From Meloidogyne chitwoodi (Eukaryota; Nematoda; Chromadorea; Rhabditida; Meloidogynidae), in contig JACZZP010000003.1 in the NCBI GenBank assembly GCA_015183035.1, positions 1,984,001-2,048,000 on the forward strand: 64,000 nucleotides of DNA, in the 5' to 3' direction. A model generated the notes under the pieces. That model was not told the origin of the DNA, made no database searches, and saw only the letters and a program-made list of their open reading frames with translations. Made by a program: the position numbers and the translations under genes. Of the stretch, positions 1-12,700 are shown one piece after another. Each line of letters starts with the position of its first letter. Position 1 is the stretch's first letter.

Positions 1-339
1 TTTTCGATTTTAGACCTAAAAGGAAAGAAAATGTGAAGAACAATTCTAAAAGATGACTTGAAATCTAATTTGATAAAAGTTGAATTATTTTTTTAAGTTT
101 AATGAGCAGTACTTTAATAATTATTACTCCTTGAAATTGCTCTGTTGTTTTAGAAAGTTTTAAAATGTTAAAAATGTTAGTCAGTTTAAAAACTATTCTA
201 GTACTGTTGATAATCGTAGGATAAATATTTATTGCCTGTTTAATTTTTTGTTTGTAATGAAATTTATTTTAAAATTTTATACATTTGAATTTGTGATTAA
301 TTATTTCTTTTCATCTAACATAAATAACTTTTTATTTTA

Positions 340-1297
340 ATGATGACATTTTATGCTGTTGCCCGTGGTTGGAAAGTTGGGATTTATCGAACATGGACTG
401 AATGTAATAAACAGGTTTTTCAATTTCCACGTGCTCGCTTCAAAAAGTTTAAATCTGAGCAAGAAGCCAAAGATTTTATTGACGAAAGCGGAGGTATGCA
501 TTGTATTTTATATTTTCTATAGTAATATAAAAGTGGGTTTGGTGATTTGTCTTTTTAGATAAATGTTTAACTTAATTCTGTTCGAGCATTTTAAGAACAA
601 TTTCTAATCCTTTAAAATTTTACAGGAGTGACAGTGGCAAAACCACGATCAAAATTACCTTTAAAAGAAGAAAAATCTGTTGTAACGTCTCAATGCACAA
701 GTGAGACTGATGAATTGGTATTTATCATGAAGGACGGAATTCCAGTGGTTTATACTGATGGTGCTTGTACTAGGAATGGCAATTTTAATCCAAAAGTATT
801 TTTTAAAAGAATAATTAAATTAACTAATTTATTTTGTTAAAATTAAAAAGGCAGGGATTGGTGTCTTTTGGGGTGATAATCATAAATGGAATGTTTCTGC
901 TCCTGTTGCAGGACGTGCTACTAACAATGTTGCTGAGTATTCTGCTATAATTTGTGCAATTGAAAGAGCAATTTCTGAGGGATTTTCAAACCTTATAATA
1001 CGTACAGATTGTCGTCTTATAATTTCATCAGTATGTAAAACATTTTTATTTTAATTCTGATTTAAGCATTATTTAATTTTTTAATAGATGGATTCATGGA
1101 TTTATCGATGGAAGAATAATGGCTGGAAAACTGCAAAGGGAAACGATGTTTTAAATAAAGATTTGCTTGATAGAATTTTCAATCTTCGAAGTCAAGTTAA
1201 AGTTTACTTTGAGAAGGTTGATGGTCATTCTGGTGATTATAACAACGATCAAGCAGATAGACTCGCAAAAGAAGGTGCAAGTTTGTATACTGGATGA
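340..1297 (+). CDS. rnh-1: Ribonuclease H1
   Basis: Cleaves the RNA strand of RNA-DNA hybrids. Four exons (340-493, 626-795, 851-1030, 1088-1297) join in phase to 237 aa. Residues 2-51 form the N-terminal hybrid-binding domain (FYAVARGWKVGIY, then FKKFKSEQEAKDFI). A short linker precedes the type 1 RNase H catalytic domain, whose acidic residues are visible: Asp in YTDGAC, Glu in NNVAEYSAI, Asp in IRTDCRLI, and the final Asp in GDYNNDQADRLAKEGA after the HSGD His loop. ATG 340 is followed at once by a second ATG; either could start the protein. No mitochondrial presequence is evident. The nicastrin gene follows on the same strand after 173 bp. The symbol is by family; which nematode RNase H1 paralogue this matches is not settled. 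Confidence 0.93.
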
Positions 1298-1457
1298 ATT
1301 AAAATTTTAATCTTATTTTATATATTAATTTATACTTTTCAAAATGGGTTAATCTAATTTTTGTATAAACTTTATTTAACATTTTTTCGATTGTACATTA
1401 AAATTGTCAAAAATTTATTTTTATCTTTTACATATTTTTTATATAAATAACAAACAT

Positions 1458-1473
1458 ATTCATCCGTAGAATG
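1458..1473 (+). promoter_or_regulatory. Candidate trans-splice acceptor upstream of nicastrin
   Basis: The sequence CATCCGTAG ends one base before ATG 1471 and could accept a spliced leader. The distance from the RNase H1 stop to this ATG is only 173 bp, AT-rich and without an obvious promoter. This arrangement is typical of a downstream gene in a nematode operon. Its use is inferred, not seen. Confidence 0.4.
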
Positions 1474-4292
1474 CTTAAATTATTTTTTATATATCTTTGG
1501 CTCATTTCAACATTTATTTTATCAGGTGGTTTGTTAATTCAACTAATTTTTTATTTTTTTAAATTAAGCTGATTGTGGATATTTGCGTGAACAAATAATT
1601 TTTGAACTAAAACCATTGCAGACGTATTGCACTAGATTATTAAATGGGACAGATACAGTTGGTTGTCAATGTAAGCTTTTTTAAAGAATTTTATAAAAAT
1701 ATTCATTTAAGCGAACAAAAATGGAAATACTGGAGTTATTTCAGAAATTTCGAATTCAAAAGATATCGATGAAATTGCAAAAAATCTTCCTTTGCGAATT
1801 GAGAATTTGATTGCTTTAATTGAAGTTAACAATTTTGATAAGTAAAAATTTTAATTTTTAATAAAAATAATTAGTCATTTTTTTAGTAAATTAATTAATG
1901 CTGTAAAAACTAATGAAAATGTTCAAGGAATTATTTTATTTTATCGTGGAGAAAAATTACCAAAAAGTTTTTCAGAAGATGCTGATTGTCCTAATAATCA
2001 ATTTTGTAATTTTTTTTAAAAAGAATTCATTTATATTTTTATAGCATTTTACAATTCTGAAAAGCAACATTGCCATCCATGGAATTCTCTAGGCTCAATT
2101 GACTCTTTTGGCTTACGTTTCAAGAATTTTGATAAACCAATATTTTTTATTGAAAATCAAACACAAATTGATATTTTGACAAAAAAGGTTTTCAATCGAA
2201 TTTTTTTAAATTAATTGGGAGTTTGGAAATATTTTTTTTTGTAAAGTATAAAGTGATGAAAATAATTAATTAATTTTTTATTTATTTTTCAGTGTGCCAC
2301 TCCCTATAATAAAGAAATAAAAGAAGAAAGTATTCGTTGTATGGGTCGAATGGTTTTATTTATGTTTGCTGCTGGTAATTCTAAATTATGTATTGAGAGA
2401 CAAGAAAAAAGCACTGGATTAAGAGAACAAGTCATGTAATGAATTTATTTTTTAATATTTAAAATTTTATTGAAATTGTTTCTCCAATAGAACATTTTTT
2501 ATTATTTTTTGAGGCAAAAATAAAGTTCAAAAAAAGACCAAAATATTAATAAAATTTATTATTTTAATTATTTTTTAAGGTTATGTGATCATCTTGAAGA
2601 TAATAATGTTTTTGCAATGTTACCTCCTCTTGGACAAAAACAAAAAGATGTAAAACCAAATATTTTTGTATTGGCTGCGAGGGTTAATTTTTTATTTTTT
2701 TTATATTTCTTTTTTTAGTTAGACTCTTTTTCTTCAATTTATAATTCACGTGGAGGTGATTTTTCTACACTTTCATCAATTATTCCTTTACTTTTGGTAG
2801 CTGATTCTATTGGAAAAAATATTGAATTATTTTTAACAAAAACACAAAAAACATTTCGTCAATTACTTTTTGCCTTTTTTCATGGAGAATCTTTAGGTTA
2901 TATTGGAAGTAGTCGTTGGATTTTTGATATGAAAAATAAACAATTTCCTCATCCATTTAATAAATTATTTGATGATAATATAAAACAAATTGAAATTGAT
3001 TCAATTGCTTTTTTTATGGAATTACAACAAATTGGAACAAATAAACAATTTTATCTACATGCGGACAAGGAAGCTTATTTAGGGAATAAAAGCATGGTTT
3101 GTATGGGAATGACTGGGGGAATTAGAAAATTTTATTTTTTAATTTAAATAGATTGATAATTTAATAAAATCTTCTTCAAATGTTAATTTTATTAATCCTT
3201 CAACAATTAATTATGGATCAGTTCCACCAGCTAGTTATCATTCTTTACTTAAAAATTCTAAAAATATTCCTGGATTTATTTTGTCTTCTTTTGGTGAAGG
3301 AAAATATAATTTCAAGTAAAAAAATTTTTAAAAAATATATTTTAAATAAATTTAAATATTTTAGTTATTTAAATTCAATATTTGACATTGAAATTCGTAA
3401 CAATACAAAAATATTTAATGAATATGTTAATAGAATGACAATTGCAGCAAAAATAGCATTAAATACTACATTAAATTATTTATTTTTGAATGATAAAAAA
3501 TTAGTTGAAAAGTTTAAAATTGACAATAATTTTGTAATTTTTTTTAAATTAATTAAAAAAAATTTAATTTTAGGCTAAAACACTTGCCGAATGTTTCTTT
3601 TTAAAATCTTCTTGGGATTGCCCTCTTTTTTTACTTATTTCTAATGCTACAAATGATCAAAATATGAAATATTGGCTGAGAACTACAGGTTTAATTTTCT
3701 TTAAATTTTAATATTTATATTAATTAATTAGCAAATGATTTATCAATTGGAACTGGATATCCAGGATCTGGTATTCGAAAAATTGTTCACTCTATTTTAG
3801 TCAATTCTCTTGGACAAAAAGGTTCAGCAGCAAGTGAACAACAATGTTTAGATAAAAATATAAAACAAAATGTAAAATATCTTTTTTAATTTTTTTAATT
3901 GTTTTCTTTTAAAGGTAAATACATATGTTTGGCAAAATGATCCTTTGACTAATAATGGAACATGTTTTGAGACAAGTATTTATTTGGGTATTGCAAAGTC
4001 ACCAGCTTTTGAAATTGAAGGTTTATTTTTTAAAATTTAAAAAATTTATTTAAAAAAATTTTTTTTTTCAGATTATAATTTTTCAAGTGGACAATATTCA
4101 ACTTGGGCAGAATCAAGATGGGAATCACATGCAAGGCTTGAACTTTTTTTAACTGCTGATTATCGTTTAGAATTACATGCATTTTTATTAGCAATTTTAA
4201 TATTTTTATTGAGTGCTCCTCTAAATTATGGATTAAAAGAGCAATGGTTTTTGGATAATTCTTTACCTCCAACTTCTCCTCAACAGCTTTAA
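1471..4292 (+). CDS. aph-2: Nicastrin, gamma-secretase subunit
   Basis: Type I membrane glycoprotein that receives substrates in the gamma-secretase (presenilin) complex and is needed for Notch processing. Fourteen exons (1471-1525, 1569-1670, 1712-1841, 1887-2005, 2045-2187, 2293-2435, 2580-2682, 2719-3096, 3152-3315, 3365-3533, 3574-3688, 3732-3871, 3915-4020, 4072-4292) join in phase to 695 aa, close to the usual nicastrin length. Residues 1-18 are a signal peptide. Family landmarks follow: LLNGTDTVGCQS, HPWNSLGS, and GESLGYIGSSR, the counterpart of the DYIGSSR region, with Gly in place of Asp. One membrane segment (LHAFLLAILIFLLSAPL) lies near the C terminus, with a short cytoplasmic tail. 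Several NxS/T sequons are present. Probably co-transcribed with the RNase H1 gene. Confidence 0.93.
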
Positions 4293-4524
4293 ATGATTTT
4301 AATATTTATAGTTTTTGTATTTTAAAAATAGTTTATTTGAAAATATATTGTTCTTTTGGATTAACTTTTGACAAAATAATATTTATTTATTAGGAAAAAA
4401 ATTATTTAATAATTTTATATAAAATATTAGTATTAATATAATACCTTTTATCTATTACATATTATTTTCTAAAATTTTATTTTTCAAACATTATTCCATT
4501 CTAATTCTTTTTTTAAATCATTCA

Positions 4525-5937
4525 TTAATGGCTTACTTCAACACCAGTTAAATCAATATTTCCCTCAATACGTAAAAATTTATATTCATTATTTGGATCA
4601 TCAACTCTGTGAGCAAAAGAACAATAATGACTACCATTAATAAATGTCTTTAAAAAATTAATAATTATTTTTTTGTAAAAATAAAAACCTGAATCGAAAA
4701 AGGTTCATTATGTATAGCAATATCAACAGCTTCTCCTTTTTTTAATGTAAATTTACCTTCTCTTTCTTCCTCACCCCATGTACCATTTTTCTGAGAGCCA
4801 CGAACAATCTTTAAAATAATTATAATTTTTTTCAATTTTTATAATTATTAAAATATTTAAACCTGTTTTTCACTAAAACGAGGATTTAAATGAAAAAGCT
4901 TATCTCCATTTTCACCAACAAAATTAATATTAAAATCTCCTTTTGCAATAGAATAAACAAAAACACGTTGACCTTAAAAAGGAAAATTTTTTAAAATATT
5001 TATTAAAAAAAATATTTTAATAACCATTTTTAAGTGAATGACCGTGGAAAGTTGATTGAAATGGAACTTCAAAATAACGCCCTCCCCAATGAACACTTGA
5101 AAGGGTAATATCTCCGATTATCTAAAATCAACAAAAAGTTTAAAACATTGAAAAGAAAATTAAAAAAAGTATTTTTGTATTAAAATAATTTTTAATGATT
5201 CATAGATTAAAGTTAACTTGTCCGAAATTTTTATTTTTTGTCTGCAAAATTTTTGCGGACTAATTTATAGGAAGAAATTTATTCGCAAAATTTTCTCCAT
5301 TTCCCTCAATTATCACAAACCTGCATATGATCAATTTTTCTGAAAGCATGTCGATGCTTAAAATCAGCCAAATGATGTTGGTTAGCAAGCAATTCAAAAC
5401 GTTCCTCATGAACACGAATTCGAATATCAAAAGGTTCTCCACGTGTAAAAGTATTTGAATGTCTTTCTTCTTTTTCCCATTCTCCAGCCTTTTAAAAAGA
5501 AGAAATTTTAAAAGATTGTTTTAATTTTTATTTAACTGAAAAGTCAAAGAATTAATTTATAAAAATTAATAATTATTACATTGAACGAATTTAAAACAAT
5601 TTTGTTTTCATCAAATCTAATATTAACATGTAAAGGAACAGAGCCAATATGCGGATTTAATTCTATGCATTCGCTTAGCAAGTTTATTTCAAAACGATTA
5701 GCATCAGGTAAAATCTGACCACTAACAAGAAGTGTTTGGCCTGGTTGTAGTTCAGATAGTAAACGAGAAGTGTAGGGAACAGATATGTGATTTATATGGG
5801 GATGAGCCTGAAAATTGTTTTTTTTTAATTTAAAATAGTTTTTAAAAAATTTAAAAGGCTAAGAATATTGCTTTTTATGTTAATAATTTTGAGTCCAAAT
5901 TAGACATTAAAGAATTTCAAAAAATTTTACTAACCAT
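4525..5937 (-). CDS. Tandem-repeat galectin
   Basis: Beta-galactoside-binding lectin with two carbohydrate-recognition domains, 282 aa, about the length of C. elegans LEC-1. Seven exons (minus strand: 5935-5937, 5580-5807, 5321-5488, 5025-5121, 4863-4972, 4689-4808, 4525-4647) join in phase. The first coding exon is just ATG. CRD1 shows HVNIRF, VLNSFNAGEWEKEERH, so the sugar-binding His, Arg, Asn, Trp, Glu and Arg are all present. CRD2 shows FHLNPRF, then IVRGSQKNGTWGEEERE; the Asn usual after the NPR strand is Arg-Gly there, so its specificity may differ. There is no signal peptide, as usual for galectins, which leave cells by a non-classical route. Member of the nematode lec family; I cannot assign a paralogue number. 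Confidence 0.92.
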
Positions 5938-7207
5938 TTCTTCGTTTTATTTTAATAAATTAATAAAAGTATTAAAATATTTATTTAATTAAGGCTGGCT
6001 TTAATTAAAATAGAATAAAAAACTATAAATAATTTTATAAAATAGCAAAATGCGCGTTTCACTTTAAATATTAAATAAATTTTGAAAATATTAAGGAATC
6101 AATTTATTTATATTTTTATTATTGGGCAATATTTTTGAAAAAAATAAAAGAGAATAAAATATAAAACAACAACAAATGGCTGGTTGATGAAAAAAACTAG
6201 ATTTTTACTCTCTCGTTTGGTAATAAAAACAGCGAAAAGAGAAGTGCTTTGTTGTTAGTTTTGAGATTAAATATTGTAAATAAGAGAAAAATGACTCATC
6301 AAAACAAAAATAAAATATTAAATTTTGGTGTTAGTTATCTGAGATACGCCATTCTTCGAGGAGTCTATCCAGTTTTTTTTGTAAAATTTAACAAAATAAA
6401 GAAAAAGATTTAAATGAAAATTAAAGTGATTTGAAAATTTTGAAGAAATCTATGGCCAAAAATAGATAAATTTTAACCGATTTTCAAAAAATCATAACTT
6501 CTCCAAATATTGTTATTTTTTCTTAAAATTTTGTAGGATTACATAACAATAATAGTGCTACAACTATACAAAATTATAAAAAATTTGACGAAGAATTTCT
6601 CATATTATAAGTTCCTAATAATTCCTCTTATACTTATGTTAGAAGAGAGAAATTTCTCTCATTGACCCTTTTATAACCTTTCCTGCCTTTTGACCCTTTT
6701 GCAATTTTTTACGCTGCTGACCATTTCTCCTCACTTCTTTTATTCTAACGCATCTCACCGTTGCTTAACTTACCAGATTGACTGCTAACACATACTTATT
6801 TTTCCTCTGATGCTACGACATTTTTTCAACGGGGCCGAACCGCTATGCGTGCAGCACTTCACGGCCGGGACATTTGCCTCTGAAAAATAGAATGGTTAAC
6901 AATGAAAGACAGGGCAGTTCCTTTTTACTTAGCCGTTTGAGTGCGAAAGGCACTCAACAAGAGACGATTGAGTGCTGGTTTTTGAGTTTTGAATGAAAAG
7001 AGTGTGGAAATTAAGAGAGCGGAAAAAGAGTAAAAAACGAGAGAGAATGATGAAAAAAATTCATTGCATTTTTATTTTTGCTAGACAGTAGAGTTTCACT
7101 AATTTCCTGGAAAATCCTCCGTGGCACTTGTCTCGAAATGATTTTTTTTTAACAAAAATTTTATTAATTAGTAACTAAAATTTTTTAGTATTTTATTAAC
7201 CTATTCA
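5938..7207. other. Intergenic region between divergent galectin and TOG genes
   Basis: A 1.27-kb stretch between two divergently transcribed genes, so it should hold both promoters. It has no coding exon I can support. Around 6825-6880 is a GC-richer patch containing GGGGCCGAACCG and CACGGCCGGGAC, with short inverted similarity. It is not a tRNA because no T-arm is present. The rest is AT-rich. Confidence 0.5.
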
Positions 7208-9787
7208 ATGTTTGAAAACAATGGTTGGGAACTATTAGAGGAGAAGGAAATTCATTCAAAAATTAAGCCAAATTTTTATGAAATACTATCAAGTGTAAAA
7301 TGGCAAGAACGAAAACAGAAATTAGAAGAATTGCTTGTCCTTCTAGACGATTGTAAACGACTTGCTGAAGATTCGCGTAATAGGCAGATGATTGATAAAC
7401 TTGGAAAAGTAAATTAATTATTAAAACTGTTTAGGAAGATTTTTTTTAAATTATGTGAAAATTTTAAATTTTTAGATTCTCGGCTTTGATTCTAATATCA
7501 ATTGTGCTTCTTTAGCTGCCAAATGTTTGTGTTCAATTGCTCAGGGTCTTCGTTTCGGATTTTCTCCATATGCGATAGGATTGGCTCCTATTTGCTTCAA
7601 CAAATTTAAAGAGAAAAAGGCAATTTTAAGAGAACTTCTTTCTTTGCTTGTTGATGCTCTTCTCTTTTCTTCTATTAAAGTATTTATTTAAATTTTAAAA
7701 CTTATTTAAAAATTTTTTTAGAACTTGTCTGCCTTATCTCAATCTATTTTGGAAGCAGCCAATAGTCAAAATCCTAGCCAAAAATCTCAACTGGATTTGT
7801 CTCTCTACAGACTTTTCCGTTCATTACCAGCAAAATATTTACCTAAAGAAATGCTTAAAGACTTGGTACCTGTACTTTGTGTGGTATTTTATTTTATTTG
7901 CTTTCAAAATATTTTTTTTATCTTTCTAGCATTGTTTGTGTTCTGATCCAGAACTTAGAGATTCCTCTTGTGCTGCTTTGGGTGCTTTACAAAAATGTGT
8001 TGGTGAACTAACTTTGGCAATGTTTTTGAACAAATCTGTTACTAACGATGAAAAGAAAATGACTAAAGTTAATTTTAGAAGTTATTTTGTTTATTTTTTA
8101 TATTTTTGTAGATCAGTGAAAATAAATTTAAGGCTGAGGAAGAGGATGCTGAATTGAGAAAAAAGGTTTTTAGAAATTTTTTTCTTTTATAAAATTATTT
8201 TGAATGTTAGGCACCATTATTTTCTTCTAGTATCGATGATATTGCGAATAAATCAGAGCATTCTTCGGCTGAACAACTTAATGGAAAAGAAAACGATGAT
8301 TGGGAACTTTTAGTCCCTAAAGAAATTCATCCAGCCATTCTGCCTCCTTTCTACGAAAACCTGTTAAGTGTAGAATGGAAAGTGCGACTTAGTGCTTTGG
8401 AAAGCTTGTTTAAACTGTTAAGCGATTGTAAACGCCTTTTGGAGGATCCTCGTCATAAACAGTTGATTGCCGAACTTGGAAAAGTACAAAATTTAAACTA
8501 TTTTATGATTAAAATTTTTAGAGTTTTTTCGATTTATGCTATTTTGGTTAATTAAATTATTACTTTTTATTATTAACTTGTTTTCCATAATACAAAAATT
8601 ATTTCTGTAGGTTGACTCGAACCATGAATGTTTACTGTTGTAAACTAACATTTTCCAACTAAACCAAACGTTTTTGCATCAATTATTTTCTCTTTTTAGA
8701 TTCTCGGCTTTGATTCTAATATCAATTGTGCTTCTTTAGCTGCCAAATGTTTGTGTTCAATTGCTCAGGGTCTTCGTTTCGGATTTTCTCCATATGCGAT
8801 AGGATTGGCTCCTATTTGCTTCAACAAATTTAAAGAGAAAAAGGCAATTTTAAGAGAACCTCTTTCTTTGCTTGTTGATGCTCTTCTCTTTTCTTCTATT
8901 AAAGTATTTATTTAAATTTAAAAATTGTTTTTAAAAATTTTTTTAGAACTTGTCTGCCTTATCTCAATCTATTTTGGAAGCAGCCAATAGACCAAATCCA
9001 AGCCAAAAATCGCAACTGGATTTGTCATTATACAGACTTTTCCGTTCATTACCAGCAAAATATTTACCTAAAGAAATGCTTAAAGACTTGGTACCTGTAC
9101 TTTGTGAGGTATTTTATTTTTTGCTTTTTATAATCTTTTTTTCATAATTTAGCATTGTTTGGGTTCTGATCCAGAACTTAGAGATTCCTCTTGTGCTGCT
9201 TTGGGTGCTTTAAAAAAATGTGTTGGTGAATTAACTTTAACAAAGTTTTTGCACAAATCTGTTGCTAACGAGGAAAAGAAAATGACCAAAATTAGTGAAT
9301 ATTATCAGAAAATTAAGGTTTTTCTTTAAACTTTTTAAATAAAATATATTTATAATTTGATTAAAAGGACGTTCCAACGATTTTTGTCCATTCAAATGAA
9401 ACACCTGTATTACCTTTACAAAAAATGACTTTAACTTCTATGGAAACACCAGCAGTTTCTACAAATAAAATTATTATCAAAAACAAGCCAAAGCCTTTAT
9501 TTAAACAAAATGTCAATAAAAATTCTCGCCCTTCCTCTTCTTTATCACAAAATTCATGTAATACTTCTTCCACTTTTACAGCTTCAATAAACAACAATAA
9601 ATTGGTTAATCGTCCAATGTCATCTGTTACTCCACGTTTACCTCTTACTTATCGTCCAATATCAGTTCCAGCTCCAAATATGACTCCAACTAAATCATTG
9701 CGTTTTGATCATGCAAATACTCCTTCTGGTTCAAGAATTCCTAGAATTTTAAGTGGAAAGATTGCTAATAAGAAAGAAATGAAATAA
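7208..9787 (+). CDS. XMAP215/ZYG-9-like protein with two TOG domains
   Basis: TOG domains bind alpha/beta-tubulin, and XMAP215-family proteins speed microtubule growth at centrosomes and plus ends. Ten exons (7208-7408, 7476-7679, 7722-7883, 7930-8067, 8112-8165, 8211-8483, 8700-8903, 8947-9108, 9153-9317, 9368-9787) join in phase to 659 aa. TOG1 spans about residues 1-240 and TOG2 about 270-515. Each contains ILGFDSNINCASLAAKC, GLRFGFSPYA, LAPICFNKFKEKKAILRE and LYRLFRSLPAKYLPKEML. A Ser/Thr/Pro-rich basic tail of about 140 aa follows. This is less than half the length of C. elegans ZYG-9, which has more TOGs. Exons 2 and 7 differ at one base in 204, but exons 1 and 6 are clearly diverged, so part of one TOG has copied the other. 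It could be a short paralogue rather than the zyg-9 orthologue. Confidence 0.85.
7476..8067 (+). repeat. Near-identical TOG exon block, copy 1
   Basis: Covers exons 2-4 and their introns. Copy 2 is 8700-9290. Exon 2 differs from its partner at a single base, and the adjacent 42-bp intron is also nearly identical. Exons 3 and 4 differ in small clusters. The upstream exon is much more diverged. This pattern fits gene conversion inside an older tandem duplication. Confidence 0.85.
8608..8675 (-). pseudogene. tRNA-like sequence inside a TOG-gene intron
   Basis: Read on the minus strand it has a box-A-like TGGTTTAGTTGG and a box-B-like GGTTCGAGTCAA at tRNA spacing. Between them GTTTAC/GTAAAC can pair as an anticodon-type stem, but its loop is one base short. 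The T-stem pairs poorly. It is best read as a decayed tRNA or the head of a tRNA-derived SINE. This intron is 216 bp, while its counterpart in the first TOG copy is 67 bp. Confidence 0.35.
8700..9290 (+). repeat. Near-identical TOG exon block, copy 2
   Basis: Partner of 7476-8067. The one difference in exon 2 changes Leu to Pro in the AILRE(L/P)L segment; Pro is what I recall as usual in other TOG proteins. Later exon differences are clustered (NSQN against NRPN, and HCLC against HCLG). Confidence 0.85.
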
Positions 9788-12700
9788 AGGAATAACAAAA
9801 AAGTTATTTATATTATAAACTTTATAGACTTATTTATTTATTGCTTTTATGGTTTGCTTTCCTATAAAAATTATCTTTTAAAGGGTGTCAGATTTTTTTA
9901 TTTATTTTTTAGTGCTTTAATAATTGATAAAATTATGTTATTTTATATTAGAATATTTTTCTGTTTTTTCTCATTTTTTAGAAACTGAAAAATATAAGAA
10001 TAAAATAACAAAATTTTTAAATAAAAAATTATTATTTTTATTATTTTATAAAAATTTAAGAGGATTTTATATTCTCTTTTTAAGTGTTCTCTGACACCTT
10101 TAATTGACTTAATGATCTCCTGTAAAATTTATTTTTTATTGCTCATTTGCTTTTATATAAAAGGCCTTATTTTTTGACTTTTTTTAAAGTTTTTGAAAAT
10201 ATATAAATTATAGATTAATTAATAGATTATTTTTAAATTTTAAAATAAATGTTAGTAGAGGTAAATATTCTTTAATCTGGGGGAATTTTATACCCTCTTT
10301 TTCTCACTTTATTCAATTTTTTCTTAAAAATAAAAAAGTTTAAAATTTGTTTTTTTTTTAATAAAATTTTGACAATTTTTTGCCGAAATAAATTTATTTA
10401 AAATAAATGAAAAGGTATTTCCAAATTTAGCAACATTTTTTTTAATTATGGGTAGTGCTTTTTTGTTTAATAATCTATAAGAAACTTGAGCACGCATTTT
10501 TTAGATATAAAAATAAATAAAAGAAAAATTAGAATATTTATGTGATGAATTTTTCTTTTTTTAAATAAATAATTGCTTTCCTTTTTTATTTTATTTTAGA
10601 TTAAATTACCTTAATTTAAATTTATTTTTATTTATTTAAAATTAAAAATAAAATAATTAAAATTTAAAATAATTTTGATATTTTTTAAATTATATATTTT
10701 AAAATAATTATTTTTTGGTTATAATTAATTTTTAAATATTATAAATTTATTCATTTTTTTAATTTTACAATATTATTTTTTTTATTCACAAAAATTAAAA
10801 AAAATAATATAACCAAAATATTTTTTATTTTTCCAAGTTTTATTATTTATTTAATCAATCATTCACGCTTTTTTAAGAGGAAAATTATTAAAAAAATAAA
10901 AATTAATTAATTCTTCCTTAAAAAAGTTAAAATTAATAATTAATGAATTAGGGGGAGAAAAGGAATAAATAAATATATTTTTAATATAAAATATATTTTT
11001 ATTTTGAGAAAAACAAAAAATAAATAAAATGAAGTAAAGCTACTAAAATATTAAAAAAAACTTAATTTTATTAAAAAAAATATTTTTAATAAATTTTTTA
11101 AAAGTAAAAAATTTAATTTTAACCACTTCAATAAATAGACATTCTTAAATTAATTTTAATTTTTAGAAAAATTTTTTTAATTATTATTTTGAATAATTGT
11201 TAATATTTATTTTATTTTTTATAAAAAGTTTATTTATATTTTTAAAATATTATTTTATTTTCCCATCATTCAAAAAAACAAAAAAAATTAAAAATCAGTC
11301 TTCATCAATTTTTTTTTTATAAAATAAGTAAAAATATTTACTTTTTTAAATTTAAATTTTTTTTAAATAAATTTATTATTTTTTAGTTAATTTTTTATTC
11401 AATTTAATTTTATTATTTTAATAAAAAAAATTTTATTTTATTAATTTTATTATTTTTACCTAAATTAGGAAAAATAAAAATTTAGTTAATTTTATTTTTT
11501 TTTTGCAAATTATTTTATTAAATTAATTTAAATAATTCTAAAAATAAAAATAATTTAGTAAAATAAATAAATATATTTTTAATTGACTAAAAAATCTTTT
11601 ATATTTGTAATTTTTTATTTTTCTGTTTTATTTCCTCATTTCCTGATTCTGACATTTTTTTTTATTTTTTAAAATCTAAAAAAAATGCCAAAACCATTCT
11701 CATGGGAATTAATAAAAAAAATATTTTTTTTTATTATTTAATATTTAAAATATAATTTTTAATTAAAATAAAAAATTCTATAAAATTATCTTTTATTAAA
11801 AAATAAATAAATTAATTCTAAAAATAAATAACATTTTATTTTTATTTTAATAAAAAAAATATTTAGTTTATCCAAATAATTATTTAATATAAATAATTAT
11901 TTTATTAAAATAAAGATATAATTAAAACAACTTTTGTATATTTCAAGTTACTTACCTGAATATTTTTTCTCAAAAATTTTAAAAATTAAAGTATTTATTT
12001 ATTAAAATTTATCTAAAAAAATGTCAAAAAAAACATTTATTTATTTATAATATATTCTTTATATACCTAAATGTGTTAATATATTTAATTAATTTGCTTG
12101 AATAAATTTAATTAAAAAAGGAAGTTATTTTCTTTTTTTAATATAAAATTTGTATCTGTAATTATTATTAATAAAATATATTATTTAAATATTATTCTGC
12201 AACTTTTTTATTTTTTAATATTTTACGATTATATATTTTTTGTTTCAAAATAACTTTCTAATTTAAATACTGTCTAATAAAAATATTTTTAAAAATAATA
12301 ACCAATTTTAAATATTAATAAATTAATTATTTTCATTAATTAAAAAAAATATATAAATTTATTTTTTCTTTTTATCTATTTTATTCAAAACTTTGTTTAA
12401 AAAAGTACTAAAAATATTTGTAATTTAATATCTAAATTTATAACAATAAATTTTAATTTATTTAATATTTTTTTAAAATAATTTATTTGTTAAGAATATT
12501 CGTAGCTCTCTAATAATAACAATTTATTTATTAAATATTTTTATCAGTCTAACGACTGACATACAAAAATAAATTACTTCCATTAAACGTTAGTAATTCA
12601 TTGTTAAAAGTATTTTCATTTATTGTATAATATTTATAAATAGAATATATTATATTAAGCAAAATTTGAATGTTGACTTTAAATTTATTTTGTTTAATAT

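Noticed and set aside
6825..6885. GC-richer patch with GGCCG inverted similarity
   Set aside because: Neither a tRNA nor a clear palindrome. Without a second copy nothing can be claimed.
9361..9597. Minus-strand open frame opposite the TOG-gene tail
   Set aside because: Shadow of the Ser/Thr/Asn-rich last exon; the plus frame continues the TOG gene in phase.
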